Shown: positions 20,614-29,220 of the stretch, one piece after another
How the letters are laid out: each line of letters begins with the position of its first letter
Position numbering within the stretch: position 1 is the stretch's first letter
IMG/VR virus record: IMGVR_UViG_3300020731_000062
Span: 1 to 29,460 of that record
Source of the DNA: a virus
Reading direction: 5' to 3' (one strand)
Length of the DNA: 29,460 nucleotides
The notes under the pieces: generated by a model
What the model was told of the DNA's origin: nothing
The model's database searches: none
Seen by the model: the letters and a program-made list of their open reading frames with translations, nothing else
Translations under genes and position numbers: made by a program

Positions 20614-21668
20614 TATGCCTCCATCTTGGCTAGAGCCAAATCAACCAAACCTCTTGATTTAATATCTTTGGTAGACCCGCCATCTTTTGCGCGCATCAAT
20701 GCGGCCGCGGTCAAGCCTGCTCCAGCTACCTGTGAGAGCATGCTAGGAGGAGCCTGGTAGACGGATGCAGACTGCTGTGTCATCGGCAAACCACGAATCA
20801 GATTGGACATGAAGTTCATCTGCTGATACGGGAAGTTCTGCGCATTTAAGAAGTTTTGCTGATCCGTATTCATTGCATTTTGAACTTGCTGTTGTTGCTC
20901 ACCGCCAAGCTGGTTCTGTAGTCCAATGATACCCAAGTTTTGGTTGTACTGGTTATTGCCTAGCGTACCCAACGTGTTGGCGCTTTGTAGAGCTGTGTTC
21001 AAGCCTTGGAGTCCAAGGTTGGCTCCAAACTGACCTTGTTGTGCATTAAGGTTGGCGGCGTTTTGTGCTGCGCCTTGTTCGGTATTAAACTGTTGAGCCG
21101 CTTGGTTATAGGCGTTGTTATAACCCTGACCCACCAAATTCTGTTGGGCCAATTGATTATTAAGGTTTGTGGCGGCGTTCTGTACACCAAACCGAGAGTT
21201 ACCAAAAGCCCCTGCCTGAGTGGCCTGAGCGTTTTGAACTTGTTGTGCAGCGCCTTGCTGTTGGGCCTGAATAGCCATCTGCGGGGCTAGAGACGCCTGC
21301 AAATAGGGATTCATGTAGCTTTGCGCTACACCAGGATTTGTAAAACTTTGTGTTTGGTAGGGGTTGTATGTATAGTTTGTGTTAAGCGCATTTACCCCCG
21401 CTGTACCCGCTACAGCGGTTGCATCCTGCAATTGGGGTGAAGACTGCAAAGCCCCAGCAGAATTGAATGATTGTTGCTGAAGAGGTGTAAACCCAGCAAC
21501 TTGCGGCCCTTGATACTGCTGATAAGGGTTTGTGGCGGGGTTTACATACGATGCCGCCTCACCCAAAAGCGCTTGGCCGTAGGGAGCTATTTCAGGAGAA
21601 AAGCCATATTGGGTTTCTGTAACTTGTTGCGGTAGGGGAGCCGCGCCTGTAACTGCTGTTGTGGTCAT
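20613..21668 (-). CDS. Q/N/A-rich virion protein
   Basis: This 351-residue protein is extraordinarily rich in Gln, Asn and Ala (NAQATQAGAFGNSRFGVQNA, QFGANLGLQGLNTALQ), with a Tyr/Pro-rich N-terminal part (ATNPYQQYQGPQVAGFTPLQ) and a short basic C-terminus (MRAKDGGSTKDIKSRG). Such proteins are common in the ejection modules of short-tailed aquatic phages and may form extended helical bundles in the particle. AAGGAACGGTC precedes the ATG. Function inferred from composition and neighbours only. Confidence 0.7.
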   Translation of the reverse strand: MTTTAVTGAAPLPQQVTETQYGFSPEIAPYGQALLGEAASYVNPATNPYQQYQGPQVAGFTPLQQQSFNSAGALQSSPQLQDATAVAGTAGVNALNTNYTYNPYQTQSFTNPGVAQSYMNPYLQASLAPQMAIQAQQQGAAQQVQNAQATQAGAFGNSRFGVQNAATNLNNQLAQQNLVGQGYNNAYNQAAQQFNTEQGAAQNAANLNAQQGQFGANLGLQGLNTALQSANTLGTLGNNQYNQNLGIIGLQNQLGGEQQQQVQNAMNTDQQNFLNAQNFPYQQMNFMSNLIRGLPMTQQSASVYQAPPSMLSQVAGAGLTAAALMRAKDGGSTKDIKSRGLVDLALAKMEA

Positions 21669-21677
21669 GACCGTTCC

Positions 21678-24600
21678 TTATGCAGGTAAATATTGGTTTG
21701 CGTTGGTGTTGGTAGCCACGCGGTCTTTGCCAGTTGTTTTTGCTCTGGCTTTTTGAATGCGATCCATCATTTTATAAAGCTGGCGAGCGCCTGCTTCAGT
21801 AGAGCCATTGCCAAGTTCAGAAACAATCCGAGCGGGAACTACAAACTCACCGTCAGCAAGACGAGCAGGCTCAGGATCAGAAGAACCAATAGTAGCAGGT
21901 ATTGAATCGGATACCCCATCGCCTGGGCCACGGAGTAAACGACCGCCATCTGAGTATCCTCCTAAATGCCCAACGGACATACCACCTGCGGCAAGACCCA
22001 TGAGTCCACCGCCTGCGGCTGCTACACCCATGTCAGTGTATGACGGATTGCCATTGCTATCTTGGCCACCATCAGGAACCATAAGATGACCATTGCCTGC
22101 AACATAAGAGCCGGTAGGGTATGTTTTGCCACCAACAGTAAGTTGACCTGCGGCATTGGTGCTAGGAGCTGCTGATGCCGCAGCCGCAGCGGCAGAGGGC
22201 GCGTTAACTCCATTTGCAGCCAAATAGTCTAGTGTTTTTTGACTCAAGGCTGGTACAGGCGATCCTGTATAAGATGGATCATACGCGCCAATATATTGAG
22301 CAGTAGAACTAAAGTTTTGATCAAAATTAGGATTATTTACATATGTTTTAGACGATGGATCAAACACATAGGGTTGTGATATTGTATAGATGGGATTCTC
22401 TTTCATTCCCATCACAGACGTATAGTATGGCTTGGCTATTTCGCCTGTGGGTGTGTACGGTACTTTTGAGAATGGTATCTTGCCATTCAACATATCCAAA
22501 TAATGCTGTGTACCCGCATCTGTTGTGCTTGCTGGAGCCGCAGGGTTTGTATACCCTAAACTCCCACCTGCTTTGGTGTACGCGTCTTTCAAGGCTTGTA
22601 TGCCGGGGGCGCTGGCACTGACTGCGGGTTGAGATATGGTTCCGTTGGGATTAATCACCGCATTGTTACCGCTAACACCTGAAGGCAGAGCACCAGCAGG
22701 CGCAGTAGCAATATCAGTTGGGGTGCTTACATTCTCGGTTGTGCGATTGACTGGGTTCAACACAATAGGCGTTGTTGTACCCGGCGCTGTGTATGTGTTT
22801 AAAGTTGTACCATTTTGAGTCGTCGTTGTGCCCGTTGTCCCCATAGGGATAGTGCCCGGTAGTGTAGTGGCGGGAGCAGTAGGGGCGGGAGTAATAGGTT
22901 TTACCACAGCCGCTTTTTTGGCCGCTATTGCATTTAATATATCTGCCGCAGATTGGTAATTTCCAGGAGGTAAACCATTTTGAGCCGCCAACTGATTTAA
23001 CATAGCGGTTGTTGAGCTCGCCACACTTGATGCTGAAGGCGTTTGTGAAGCGGCCAATGCCGCTGCCATTGCAGGACTTGTAAATGCACTTGCTGGGTTG
23101 TACATTGGCCCGTTTGGATCAACCGCGTTGTATTGATCAGATACCGTAGATAGTGGTACGCTCATAGCGGTTGCAACAGCACCCGTATTAACGCCCCATT
23201 TATCCATCAAACTTGAAATGGCTTTTTGTGCGGCCGGAGTATCGCCGCCATATTGAGACAGCACAGCATTAACAGCTTTTTGAATTGTCGTATTTTGGTC
23301 TGCCTGAGACGCATTGGAAAAATTAGATATGTCTGTTGAAGTGGGGTTTTGAATGCTATTAAGATATGCGGCATTTTGCGAATTTTGTATTGCAATTTGA
23401 CCGCCTTGTGCAGGTGTCGACGCACCCAAAGATTGGTCAATCATCTGTAAACCCAACGGCACTCCCGTAGGTGCTGGTGTAGGTAAAGACGCTATGCCCG
23501 ATGATGAGTCACTCGGAGCAGGCATTGGAGTAGGTGTTGGCGCAATATAGAGAGGATTGTTAGGTTCACTTTGAAGAACTTGAGCTAGAGGATTATTGGC
23601 CGCAGGCGCAGAAGTGGAAATTGCGGCATTAACAGCCGCAGGATCAGCGTTAAACTGTTGTTCTGCTAACGCAACATTGGTTCCTGGATTTTGAGCCAAA
23701 TAATCTGTAATTTGTTGAGGCGTATACGAAGTATATTTTGGTGTAACGGGAGCGGCAGGAGCGGCAGGAGCGGCAGGAGCAGAAGTATCATATTGCGGAG
23801 TACCATCTTCATAATAGCCCACAACATCCCCTGCGGCATAACCTTTAACAGCACCACCTTTGGCCAAAGCCACCAGCCCGCCTGTAGCGGCTGAAACCTG
23901 GTACATATTAGAAGGGCCAGAGTAAGGATTACCGCCAAAAAGAGCAAGTTTTCCTCTGTATGTGGGGACATTAACGCCTGCTTGTTTTTGCCCGCTTTTA
24001 AGTAAAGATACAGCGCCTAGTCCCAAGCCTGCTTGTGCCAAAGGACTTAAATCTTTAAAATCTTGATAAAGCGATGTTTTGCCTGCCGCAGTTTTGGCTG
24101 CATCGGCGGCTGTGCCTGGAGTCGTTAGATAGTCATAGGCTTTACTAAAGATATTACCGCTAGGTTGAGGCGCTGCTTTTAAAGGATTGACTGCATTGGC
24201 ATATTGCGTGTTATCCGCAAGAGCCATTTGGCCAGGTGTTGCAGCTGGGGGGCTAACATTTGATGGCGCTGGATTATAGGGCGCAGGATTTGCAGCCTCT
24301 GCATTCATGTATTGAGCACTACCAGGAGGGGGAGGTGGCATATTTGCAGCAGCTTGATCCATCGTGGGTTGAATCTGCGGCTGATTGAACAAATTATTGT
24401 TGGCCGCCATTTGTTCGGCAGTGGGTTGAATTTGTGGTTGGTTAGGAACTTCCAGATTGGTCACATTAGATGTTGCGTTAACACCGGATGCATTTGCCGC
24501 CTGAACTGCTGGACTCTCTGTACTTAAATCTTTTATTTCTACATTAGCAGCATTAGGATTAGTCTCACCAATTTCACTTAATCCAGCCAAACCATAACCC

Positions 24601-24845
24601 ATAGCCCCGGCTTGCAAAGCACTGCCAATATTTCCGCCATTCAACAAATTGGTAATACCACCCGCCAACCCAGCTCTGGTAGCAAAACTTAATCCAGCAT
24701 CACCAGCTCCGCCAAGCTCAAGACCAGACGGGCCCATAAAATATGCTAATGCAGCGGCCTCGGCCATCTGTCCGATAGAACTTTTGCCTACATCATGGAT
24801 GGCGTTTGATATGCCATTAAAAGCATTACTAAAAATATCAGACAT
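21678..24845 (-). CDS. Large low-complexity virion protein with conserved C-terminal domain
   Basis: This 1,055-residue protein has an N-terminus with hydrophobic Gly/Ala-rich stretches (MAEAAALAYFMGPSGLELGG, GSALQAGAMGYGLAGL) that may interact with membrane. A long Pro/Ala/Thr/Ser/Asn-rich middle follows. The compact C-terminal domain (about residues 960-1040) is conserved in many phages, with GPGDGVSDSIPATIG, DGEFVVPARIVSELGNGS and ARQLYKMMDRIQKAR. The middle includes GGxxxLAKGG motifs and an APA tandem repeat. It is probably a particle protein that acts during DNA delivery. GGAG lies 7 bases before the ATG. Exact role unknown. Confidence 0.7.
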   Translation of the reverse strand: MSDIFSNAFNGISNAIHDVGKSSIGQMAEAAALAYFMGPSGLELGGAGDAGLSFATRAGLAGGITNLLNGGNIGSALQAGAMGYGLAGLSEIGETNPNAANVEIKDLSTESPAVQAANASGVNATSNVTNLEVPNQPQIQPTAEQMAANNNLFNQPQIQPTMDQAAANMPPPPPGSAQYMNAEAANPAPYNPAPSNVSPPAATPGQMALADNTQYANAVNPLKAAPQPSGNIFSKAYDYLTTPGTAADAAKTAAGKTSLYQDFKDLSPLAQAGLGLGAVSLLKSGQKQAGVNVPTYRGKLALFGGNPYSGPSNMYQVSAATGGLVALAKGGAVKGYAAGDVVGYYEDGTPQYDTSAPAAPAAPAAPVTPKYTSYTPQQITDYLAQNPGTNVALAEQQFNADPAAVNAAISTSAPAANNPLAQVLQSEPNNPLYIAPTPTPMPAPSDSSSGIASLPTPAPTGVPLGLQMIDQSLGASTPAQGGQIAIQNSQNAAYLNSIQNPTSTDISNFSNASQADQNTTIQKAVNAVLSQYGGDTPAAQKAISSLMDKWGVNTGAVATAMSVPLSTVSDQYNAVDPNGPMYNPASAFTSPAMAAALAASQTPSASSVASSTTAMLNQLAAQNGLPPGNYQSAADILNAIAAKKAAVVKPITPAPTAPATTLPGTIPMGTTGTTTTQNGTTLNTYTAPGTTTPIVLNPVNRTTENVSTPTDIATAPAGALPSGVSGNNAVINPNGTISQPAVSASAPGIQALKDAYTKAGGSLGYTNPAAPASTTDAGTQHYLDMLNGKIPFSKVPYTPTGEIAKPYYTSVMGMKENPIYTISQPYVFDPSSKTYVNNPNFDQNFSSTAQYIGAYDPSYTGSPVPALSQKTLDYLAANGVNAPSAAAAAASAAPSTNAAGQLTVGGKTYPTGSYVAGNGHLMVPDGGQDSNGNPSYTDMGVAAAGGGLMGLAAGGMSVGHLGGYSDGGRLLRGPGDGVSDSIPATIGSSDPEPARLADGEFVVPARIVSELGNGSTEAGARQLYKMMDRIQKARAKTTGKDRVATNTNANQYLPA
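23751..23781. repeat. 9-bp tandem repeat in the 1,055-aa protein gene
   Basis: The unit AGCGGCAGG is repeated about three times plus a partial copy, encoding APAAPAAP on the minus strand. Probably replication slippage in a flexible linker. Confidence 0.85.
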
Positions 24846-24879
24846 GGAAGTGCTCCAAGAATATGTTCCAGTTTACCAT

Positions 24880-25206
24880 TTAACCTATCTTCCAGCTAGT
24901 ACCTGTCGAGTAAACAGGCACGGTATTTGTACCGCCACCGACCACCGTTGACCCAAAAGTTGTAACCGTTGCATCAGACACAAAAGTCCTAGTCCCCGCG
25001 TTGGTCATGGACGCTGTGGGTAGTTTGGCCACTGTGGTTATGGATGTGTTGGTAATATAGGCATCAATGACTGTGCCTAAAACCCCATTCAACTGATTAA
25101 AAAACAAACGTAGAACGTTGGCCAGCCTGTCTACATACGTTTTATCGTATAAATCTGGGGCTATGGGCAGGTTTGGTACTGCGGGATTGATGGGTTTTGT
25201 AGCCAT
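24880..25206 (-). CDS. Small tail-associated protein (108 aa)
   Basis: This 108-residue protein starts MATKPINPAVPNLPIAPDLY. The segment KTYVDRLANVLRLFFNQLNG is a helix found in small proteins encoded next to tail-hub genes in podovirus-like phages. The rest is Thr/Ser/Val-rich beta sequence, like a fibre or adaptor shaft (TNTSITTVAKLPTASMTNAG). The start overlaps the stop of the preceding gene (TAATG). A role as tail adaptor or fibre-base piece is likely but unproven. Confidence 0.65.
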   Translation of the reverse strand: MATKPINPAVPNLPIAPDLYDKTYVDRLANVLRLFFNQLNGVLGTVIDAYITNTSITTVAKLPTASMTNAGTRTFVSDATVTTFGSTVVGGGTNTVPVYSTGTSWKIG

Positions 25207-27299
25207 TATCTGCGTCCGTCTGGTCTAATACTAAAGCGTGGTGCGCCCAACTGCCATGTCGTGCCAATCTTGTTGGACTCCATCTTAAAGATCATTTGGC
25301 GCCCTCTGATCCTGGTATAGACTTGGCCCGTAAATTCTTGGGTAATGTTATAGGCCGCTTGGTACGCAACATTGTTGCTGTACGTCTGGGTAGCACCCGA
25401 GCCCGAATCGGTCAAGGCATACAAAGTCATTGTGGTGACTGGGCTACTGTTGTTGGTAGACCCCTCAAACGTTAAGTCAGGAAGTATGCGATCAACAAAT
25501 ACAAAGTGATCCCCATCACCAATATCGAACTCAGAAGAAGATATGTAAGCGTCAATAGCAATAGGAGTTCCCGTTTCGTTATCGTCCACGCCACTTTCTT
25601 GATTAAGCAAATAGCCATTGTATGTTGCTCCAATCGGATTATTTTGAAGTGTGGTATCTAGCCATGCTGTTCTACCCATTGTGCCGTAATACCATGTTTT
25701 CTCAGCGTAGTTATAGACAACATAGCTGTTAATTTGATTTCCTGTGCCTGATACATAGAACCACCAAACCTCATTAAAGCCTTCTACTGTAGAGCAGTAA
25801 ACTTGTTGGTTTTGGTAGTAATTGATATTTTGGAAAACATATCGGCGCAGGTCACAATTTAGCGTCTGGGCTACACCGCCGCTATACATGTAAAACTTAT
25901 CAACACCCATCCAGTACACAACGCCCGAAGCAAGCGCTGCTGCATTGGGCCCAATGATTGTTGTGTTTTCACCAAGAAGCTGTACGCCCCAAACATAAGG
26001 CGGGCCAAGGTATTGAAAAGAATAACAAGCCGCATCGGTCAATACAAATATCTCTTGACGGGTTTGGATGGCCGTGACAATTTGTGAGCCGTGCGACAAG
26101 CGCACGCTACCCGCTTGATTGGTAATATCAGGATACCAAACCAAAGGATTTTGCTGGTCAGACCAACGAATCAACATGGGGTCTAGCGTGCTTGAGCCGT
26201 AGTCATTTGTGCCAAATACAATGACAAAATTAGATGCATCTGAGACTTGTAAATAGTTTTGATAAAGCGGAACATCCACTAGATCAGAGATGTAAAACGT
26301 GCCAGAGCCAGCAGAAGACGTATTAATAGGCGCGCCACCTTGGGTAGCTGAAATATTAAACTGTGTTCCAGAGACATTGACCACATAGTAAGTTGTGTTG
26401 GTCGCTAAAGGACTGGGCAATGAACCGCCCGTCACCCCAAGCTGTATGCCACTGTTATTGGGCAGAGTAACGCCCGATACGACTAGCGCTGGGGAAGCAT
26501 AAGAGATAGTGACTGAGCCGCCCGTGGTATTGAGCGCTACACCTGGAGTTGTAAGTGTGGGTGCCGTCCAGTAATAAAGACCACCACCACGGGGGCCAAA
26601 GATTAAGTTTTGACCAAAGTTGTATGCATTCCAAATCTGAAGATTGTTCTTGACGGCCTGCCCATTACCCCATGAACCCCCACCCCAAGTACCTGCGCCC
26701 CAACCACTAAATGGCGTCTGGAAAGCTGGGCCAGTATTGAGTTGATAAGCTGCCGTAACTGTTCCGCCTCCAGGTGAGCCTGAAGCATCGGTTGAATTGG
26801 CTGTAGCTGTAGCGGTAAATGTAAATGAATTGACGTTGGGAACGCTTGTAATTTGATACTGTTGATTGAGTACACCCGCAGTAATGTTTCCGCCAAGACC
26901 CGTAGCGCCACTAAAAGTCACAAAATCATTCATTAATGCGCCGTGTGCAGTTGCGGATACCGTAATGGTAGAAGAACCCGCAGTGGCAGTGAAAGGGTTG
27001 GTTAATGTGGTTGTTGATCGGATTGGAGTAATATCAAAATACTGATTACCAATCGTTAAGTAATACTTTAAATTTGTGCCAGCACCAATGATGTTCTGCG
27101 CTGAAAGCGTGATCCAATTCCAAAGAGAACGGCAAACGCCCAAAAATGTACTGGATGAATACTGCGTCCAGCCGCCAATCTTCTCGGGACTGCCCTGACG
27201 GAATCTTACTTTGTCGGACTCATACCACCCGCCTTCGTTAAAGTAACGAGTGTTTTCGCGATTTACGCCCGGTTTAAAAGTAATTTTTGAAAATGGCAT
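25206..27299 (-). CDS. Probable tail hub/nozzle beta protein (P22 gp10-like)
   Basis: This 697-residue protein begins MPFSKITFKPGVNRENTRYF, then EGGWYESDKVRFRQGSPEK and IGGWTQY. That start is one I associate with podovirus structural proteins near the tail hub. The sequence is almost entirely beta strand and rich in Tyr, Trp, Gly and Asn, with blades such as WSDQQNPLVWYPDI and VWGVQLLGENTTIIGPNAAA, consistent with a beta-propeller (P22 gp10 or T7 gp12 type). Two inserted Thr/Ser-rich segments (about residues 100-175 and 255-335) look like small Ig-like decorations. It closes the head-tail channel and helps anchor fibres in related phages. Assignment by similarity of style. Confidence 0.65.
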   Translation of the reverse strand: MPFSKITFKPGVNRENTRYFNEGGWYESDKVRFRQGSPEKIGGWTQYSSSTFLGVCRSLWNWITLSAQNIIGAGTNLKYYLTIGNQYFDITPIRSTTTLTNPFTATAGSSTITVSATAHGALMNDFVTFSGATGLGGNITAGVLNQQYQITSVPNVNSFTFTATATANSTDASGSPGGGTVTAAYQLNTGPAFQTPFSGWGAGTWGGGSWGNGQAVKNNLQIWNAYNFGQNLIFGPRGGGLYYWTAPTLTTPGVALNTTGGSVTISYASPALVVSGVTLPNNSGIQLGVTGGSLPSPLATNTTYYVVNVSGTQFNISATQGGAPINTSSAGSGTFYISDLVDVPLYQNYLQVSDASNFVIVFGTNDYGSSTLDPMLIRWSDQQNPLVWYPDITNQAGSVRLSHGSQIVTAIQTRQEIFVLTDAACYSFQYLGPPYVWGVQLLGENTTIIGPNAAALASGVVYWMGVDKFYMYSGGVAQTLNCDLRRYVFQNINYYQNQQVYCSTVEGFNEVWWFYVSGTGNQINSYVVYNYAEKTWYYGTMGRTAWLDTTLQNNPIGATYNGYLLNQESGVDDNETGTPIAIDAYISSSEFDIGDGDHFVFVDRILPDLTFEGSTNNSSPVTTMTLYALTDSGSGATQTYSNNVAYQAAYNITQEFTGQVYTRIRGRQMIFKMESNKIGTTWQLGAPRFSIRPDGRR

Positions 27300-27302
27300 G
27301 AT

Positions 27303-27737
27303 CTAAGCATACTTCCTTGTGCCTGTGCGGTCAATAATAAGTGCCTGACGTCTAGCTTTATCGCCCTCATTATTTGGCACAGAAATGTGCGTCCAGCGGT
27401 CAAACTCACGGATGACTTGATCAAACTCTAGCTGTGACCCAATGATAGCCTGAACCACTTGGTCTGGCGTCATCCCAGGTACTCGCAGGTCGGCCGCGCA
27501 GCCCAGCCTATGTTGTGAGGTTGGAGCCGATCCTACGGCTGTATTTACTTGGGCGGATCTATAGGCCGAGTTAACCATGATCGGCACGCCGCCCAAGACG
27601 AACTTAACTTGTTCAAGAAAGTTTGCGAGACGGACGAGATTTTGTCTTTCAGATTCGTTAGGTTCATTTGAAAACTCCCTGTGATCTGTGATTGTAAGCT
27701 CTTCGAGCGAAAAATGGGGGCTGAGTAAGGTAGTCAT
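27303..27737 (-). CDS. M15-family peptidoglycan peptidase (endolysin)
   Basis: This 144-residue protein is a zinc D,D-peptidase that should cut stem peptides of host peptidoglycan at lysis. The M15 pattern is complete: NSAYRS (55-61), SQHRLGCAADLR with zinc ligands His76 and Asp83, and WTHISV with the third ligand His117; FDQVIREF supplies the acidic residues before it. There is no signal peptide or membrane span, so it depends on the holin encoded immediately upstream in the transcript. The start overlaps the holin stop (ATGA) without a clear ribosome binding site, which indicates translational coupling. Confidence 0.9.
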   Translation of the reverse strand: MTTLLSPHFSLEELTITDHREFSNEPNESERQNLVRLANFLEQVKFVLGGVPIMVNSAYRSAQVNTAVGSAPTSQHRLGCAADLRVPGMTPDQVVQAIIGSQLEFDQVIREFDRWTHISVPNNEGDKARRQALIIDRTGTRKYA

Positions 27738-28234
27738 TTTGTGGGTGTCGAGTTGTGAATCATCGTGTCTTTGGCTTGTGAACCGCTGGATGATCCAAAA
27801 TAGAATGACAAGACTAGCATTAAAGCGCCATCCAAAGTACCCAATACACGGGCAATCAGCTCACGCATAGTCGGCTCAATTACATGGGTCAAGAGGAAGA
27901 ACTGTACTGCTGACCATGCCACCACAATCATGATAGAAAGAATGGGTGGTATAAAGCTATTGGTGCTGATCTGCATCTGGCGAGCGCTTGCTCGGTCGGC
28001 TACCGCCAACTTCTCAAAGTCAAGACCCATCTCTTGCGCTCTGGCTTTTAGGGCAATCTCAGCAGTCTGGAGTGAAGCAATCTGGTCGGCGGTCATCTTG
28101 CCAGAGTTAATCGTGTTCTGCACTTCACTAGGGTCAACCCCTATGGCTTTGGAAACGGCCTCAACTGCCATGCCCGCAAGTGGGCCAGCTAAACAGGTAG
28201 CCAATGTAGGTGCAAGCGATTTAAGCCAATCCAT
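27734..28234 (-). CDS. Holin, GTA-type 3TM family
   Basis: This 166-residue protein has a weakly hydrophobic N-terminal helix (LAPTLATCLAGPLAGMAVEA) and a helical middle with the signature VADRASARQMQ (compare 'DR.SARxM' of the GTA 3TM holins). Two clear membrane spans follow (PILSIMIVVAWSAVQFFLL, and a second containing LGTLDGALMLVLSFYFG) with a polar C-terminus. It would form the hole that releases or activates the endolysin encoded next. The ribosome binding site AGGAG lies inside the end of the frameshifted gene before it. Confidence 0.8.
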   Translation of the reverse strand: MDWLKSLAPTLATCLAGPLAGMAVEAVSKAIGVDPSEVQNTINSGKMTADQIASLQTAEIALKARAQEMGLDFEKLAVADRASARQMQISTNSFIPPILSIMIVVAWSAVQFFLLTHVIEPTMRELIARVLGTLDGALMLVLSFYFGSSSGSQAKDTMIHNSTPTK

Positions 28235-28780
28235 TCTTATGCTCCTTTGAATTCTGGTAGTCTATGTGTATGGCGTACATAAGCGCGGCAAACGTGAGGA
28301 AAAGAGCAAGGATTCCTGCCATGATCGAGGCTCGGAGTTCCCATTTATTAATGAACTGACGCCTTTTGAGGGCGACAAGCTCAGTGGCTTTTTTTGTTCA
28401 CGCTCGACTTTTTCTCGCTCTTTACGCACAATCTCACGCATTTCTGTGAATTTTGACCAAAGACCTGGCATACCGATCTGATAAATAATCATCTCACGAA
28501 GCTCAGTCTCCATGCGTTGAATCTGCTCTTGGCGCAGAATTCTGTTCATTGCCTCTTCATTGATGGATACATTCTTTGGCAGTGGATTCTTCTTGGCCTC
28601 TTTCTCAGCTTCCTTAAACGATTCTTGATGAGTAAAGAATGCCCCAAGGTTTTTGCCAATATCATTGACAATATCACCGACCTCTTTGCCGTCTTTCTTG
28701 AAATCTTGGTAGAGATCAATGCACTCACGAATCCCTGCGTGAGCTGCTTTACACGCCGCAAAAATGGTGATTGGATCCAT
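28221..28780 (-). CDS. Lysis-region membrane protein expressed by a -1 frameshift (or broken by an indel)
   Basis: From ATG 28780 (MDPITIFAACKAAHAGIREC) the frame gives 131 residues of charged helix ending REKVEREQKK. In the zero frame the rest is a poorly folding tail to a stop at 28262. In the -1 frame it becomes ATELVALKRRQFINKWELRA, then a hydrophobic span (SIMAGILALFLTFAALMYAI) and stops at 28221: 186 residues in all, a C-terminal membrane anchor as I expect for this family. The slip site is A_AAA_AAG at 28388-28394, exactly in phase. A stem (28381-28385 with 28355-28359, and 28371-28374 with 28360-28363) follows. Either programmed frameshifting or a missing base in a 7-base homopolymer explains this. 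Located next to the holin; perhaps a lysis regulator. Confidence 0.75.
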
Positions 28781-28974
28781 TAGATTCCAAAGAATTTGTG
28801 GAAGAACTGCGCCGCAACCCCAGGCCCGAACATCACCATTGCCATCACAGCATAGATCAAATACTCGATCTTGGTCATGCGCCTTTCGCCACTTTTCAAC
28901 GATTGCTCAATGTTCCTGTAACGCTCATCACAGACTGCAACGTGAACGGCCAAGTCTTTCTCGGTGTCAGACAT
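28780..28974 (-). CDS. Small membrane protein of the lysis region (64 aa)
   Basis: This 64-residue protein has a charged N-terminal helix (SDTEKDLAVHVAVCDERYRN, then IEQSLKSGERRMTK) and one membrane span at about residues 36-58 (YLIYAVMAMVMFGPGVAAQF). The layout, helix then C-terminal span, is common among small holin-accessory or haemolysin-XhlA-like phage proteins. Its stop overlaps the next start (TAATG) and its own start overlaps the previous stop by 8 bases. Role in lysis inferred from position. Confidence 0.7.
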   Translation of the reverse strand: MSDTEKDLAVHVAVCDERYRNIEQSLKSGERRMTKIEYLIYAVMAMVMFGPGVAAQFFHKFFGI

Positions 28975-29131
28975 TGGTTTCAGGTGGAGTTGTTGCCACT
29001 TGCTCAGGCTGTTGTGCTTGTGCTTCTTTTTGAACTTCTTGGATCAATTGAAATACTTCTTGGAATGGGCGTGTTCCAAGGTAAGCCATGATGTTGTTCA
29101 CGAGTGTGGTTGATAAAATTACTTTGTCCAT
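28967..29131 (-). CDS. Small hypothetical protein (54 aa)
   Basis: Read directly: ATG at 29129-29131, TGA at 28967-28969, 54 residues beginning MDKVILSTTLVNNIMAYLGT and ending in a Gln/Pro/Thr tail (AQQPEQVATTPPETNV). AAAGGA lies just before the ATG, inside the end of the preceding mini gene. The first 40 residues are an amphipathic helix. Function unknown; coupling and position suggest a lysis or tail accessory gene. Confidence 0.7.
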   Translation of the reverse strand: MDKVILSTTLVNNIMAYLGTRPFQEVFQLIQEVQKEAQAQQPEQVATTPPETNV

Positions 29132-29133
29132 TT

Positions 29134-29220
29134 TTATCCTTTAGAAATTAAAATTCCCATTGCGTAACCAATTATAAAAGCCACCATTGGATGACAAATA
29201 AACTTAATTACTTTTGTCAT
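29134..29220 (-). CDS. Mini membrane protein (28 aa)
   Basis: ATG 29220 to TAA 29134 encodes 28 residues: MTKVIKFICHPMVAFIIGYA then MGILISKG. It is a single hydrophobic helix with Lys at both ends. Its last codons provide the AAAGGA ribosome binding site of the next gene (ATG 29131), and its start overlaps the previous stop (ATGA). The fit with both neighbours argues that it is translated. Possibly a tiny holin-like or membrane-stress peptide; unproven. Confidence 0.6.
   Translation of the reverse strand: MTKVIKFICHPMVAFIIGYAMGILISKG

Noticed and set aside
28262-28388. Zero-frame tail of the lysis-region gene as the true C-terminus
   Set aside because: The tail has no fold-like pattern, while the -1 frame supplies a membrane helix as expected; kept only as the possible short product of a frameshift gene.
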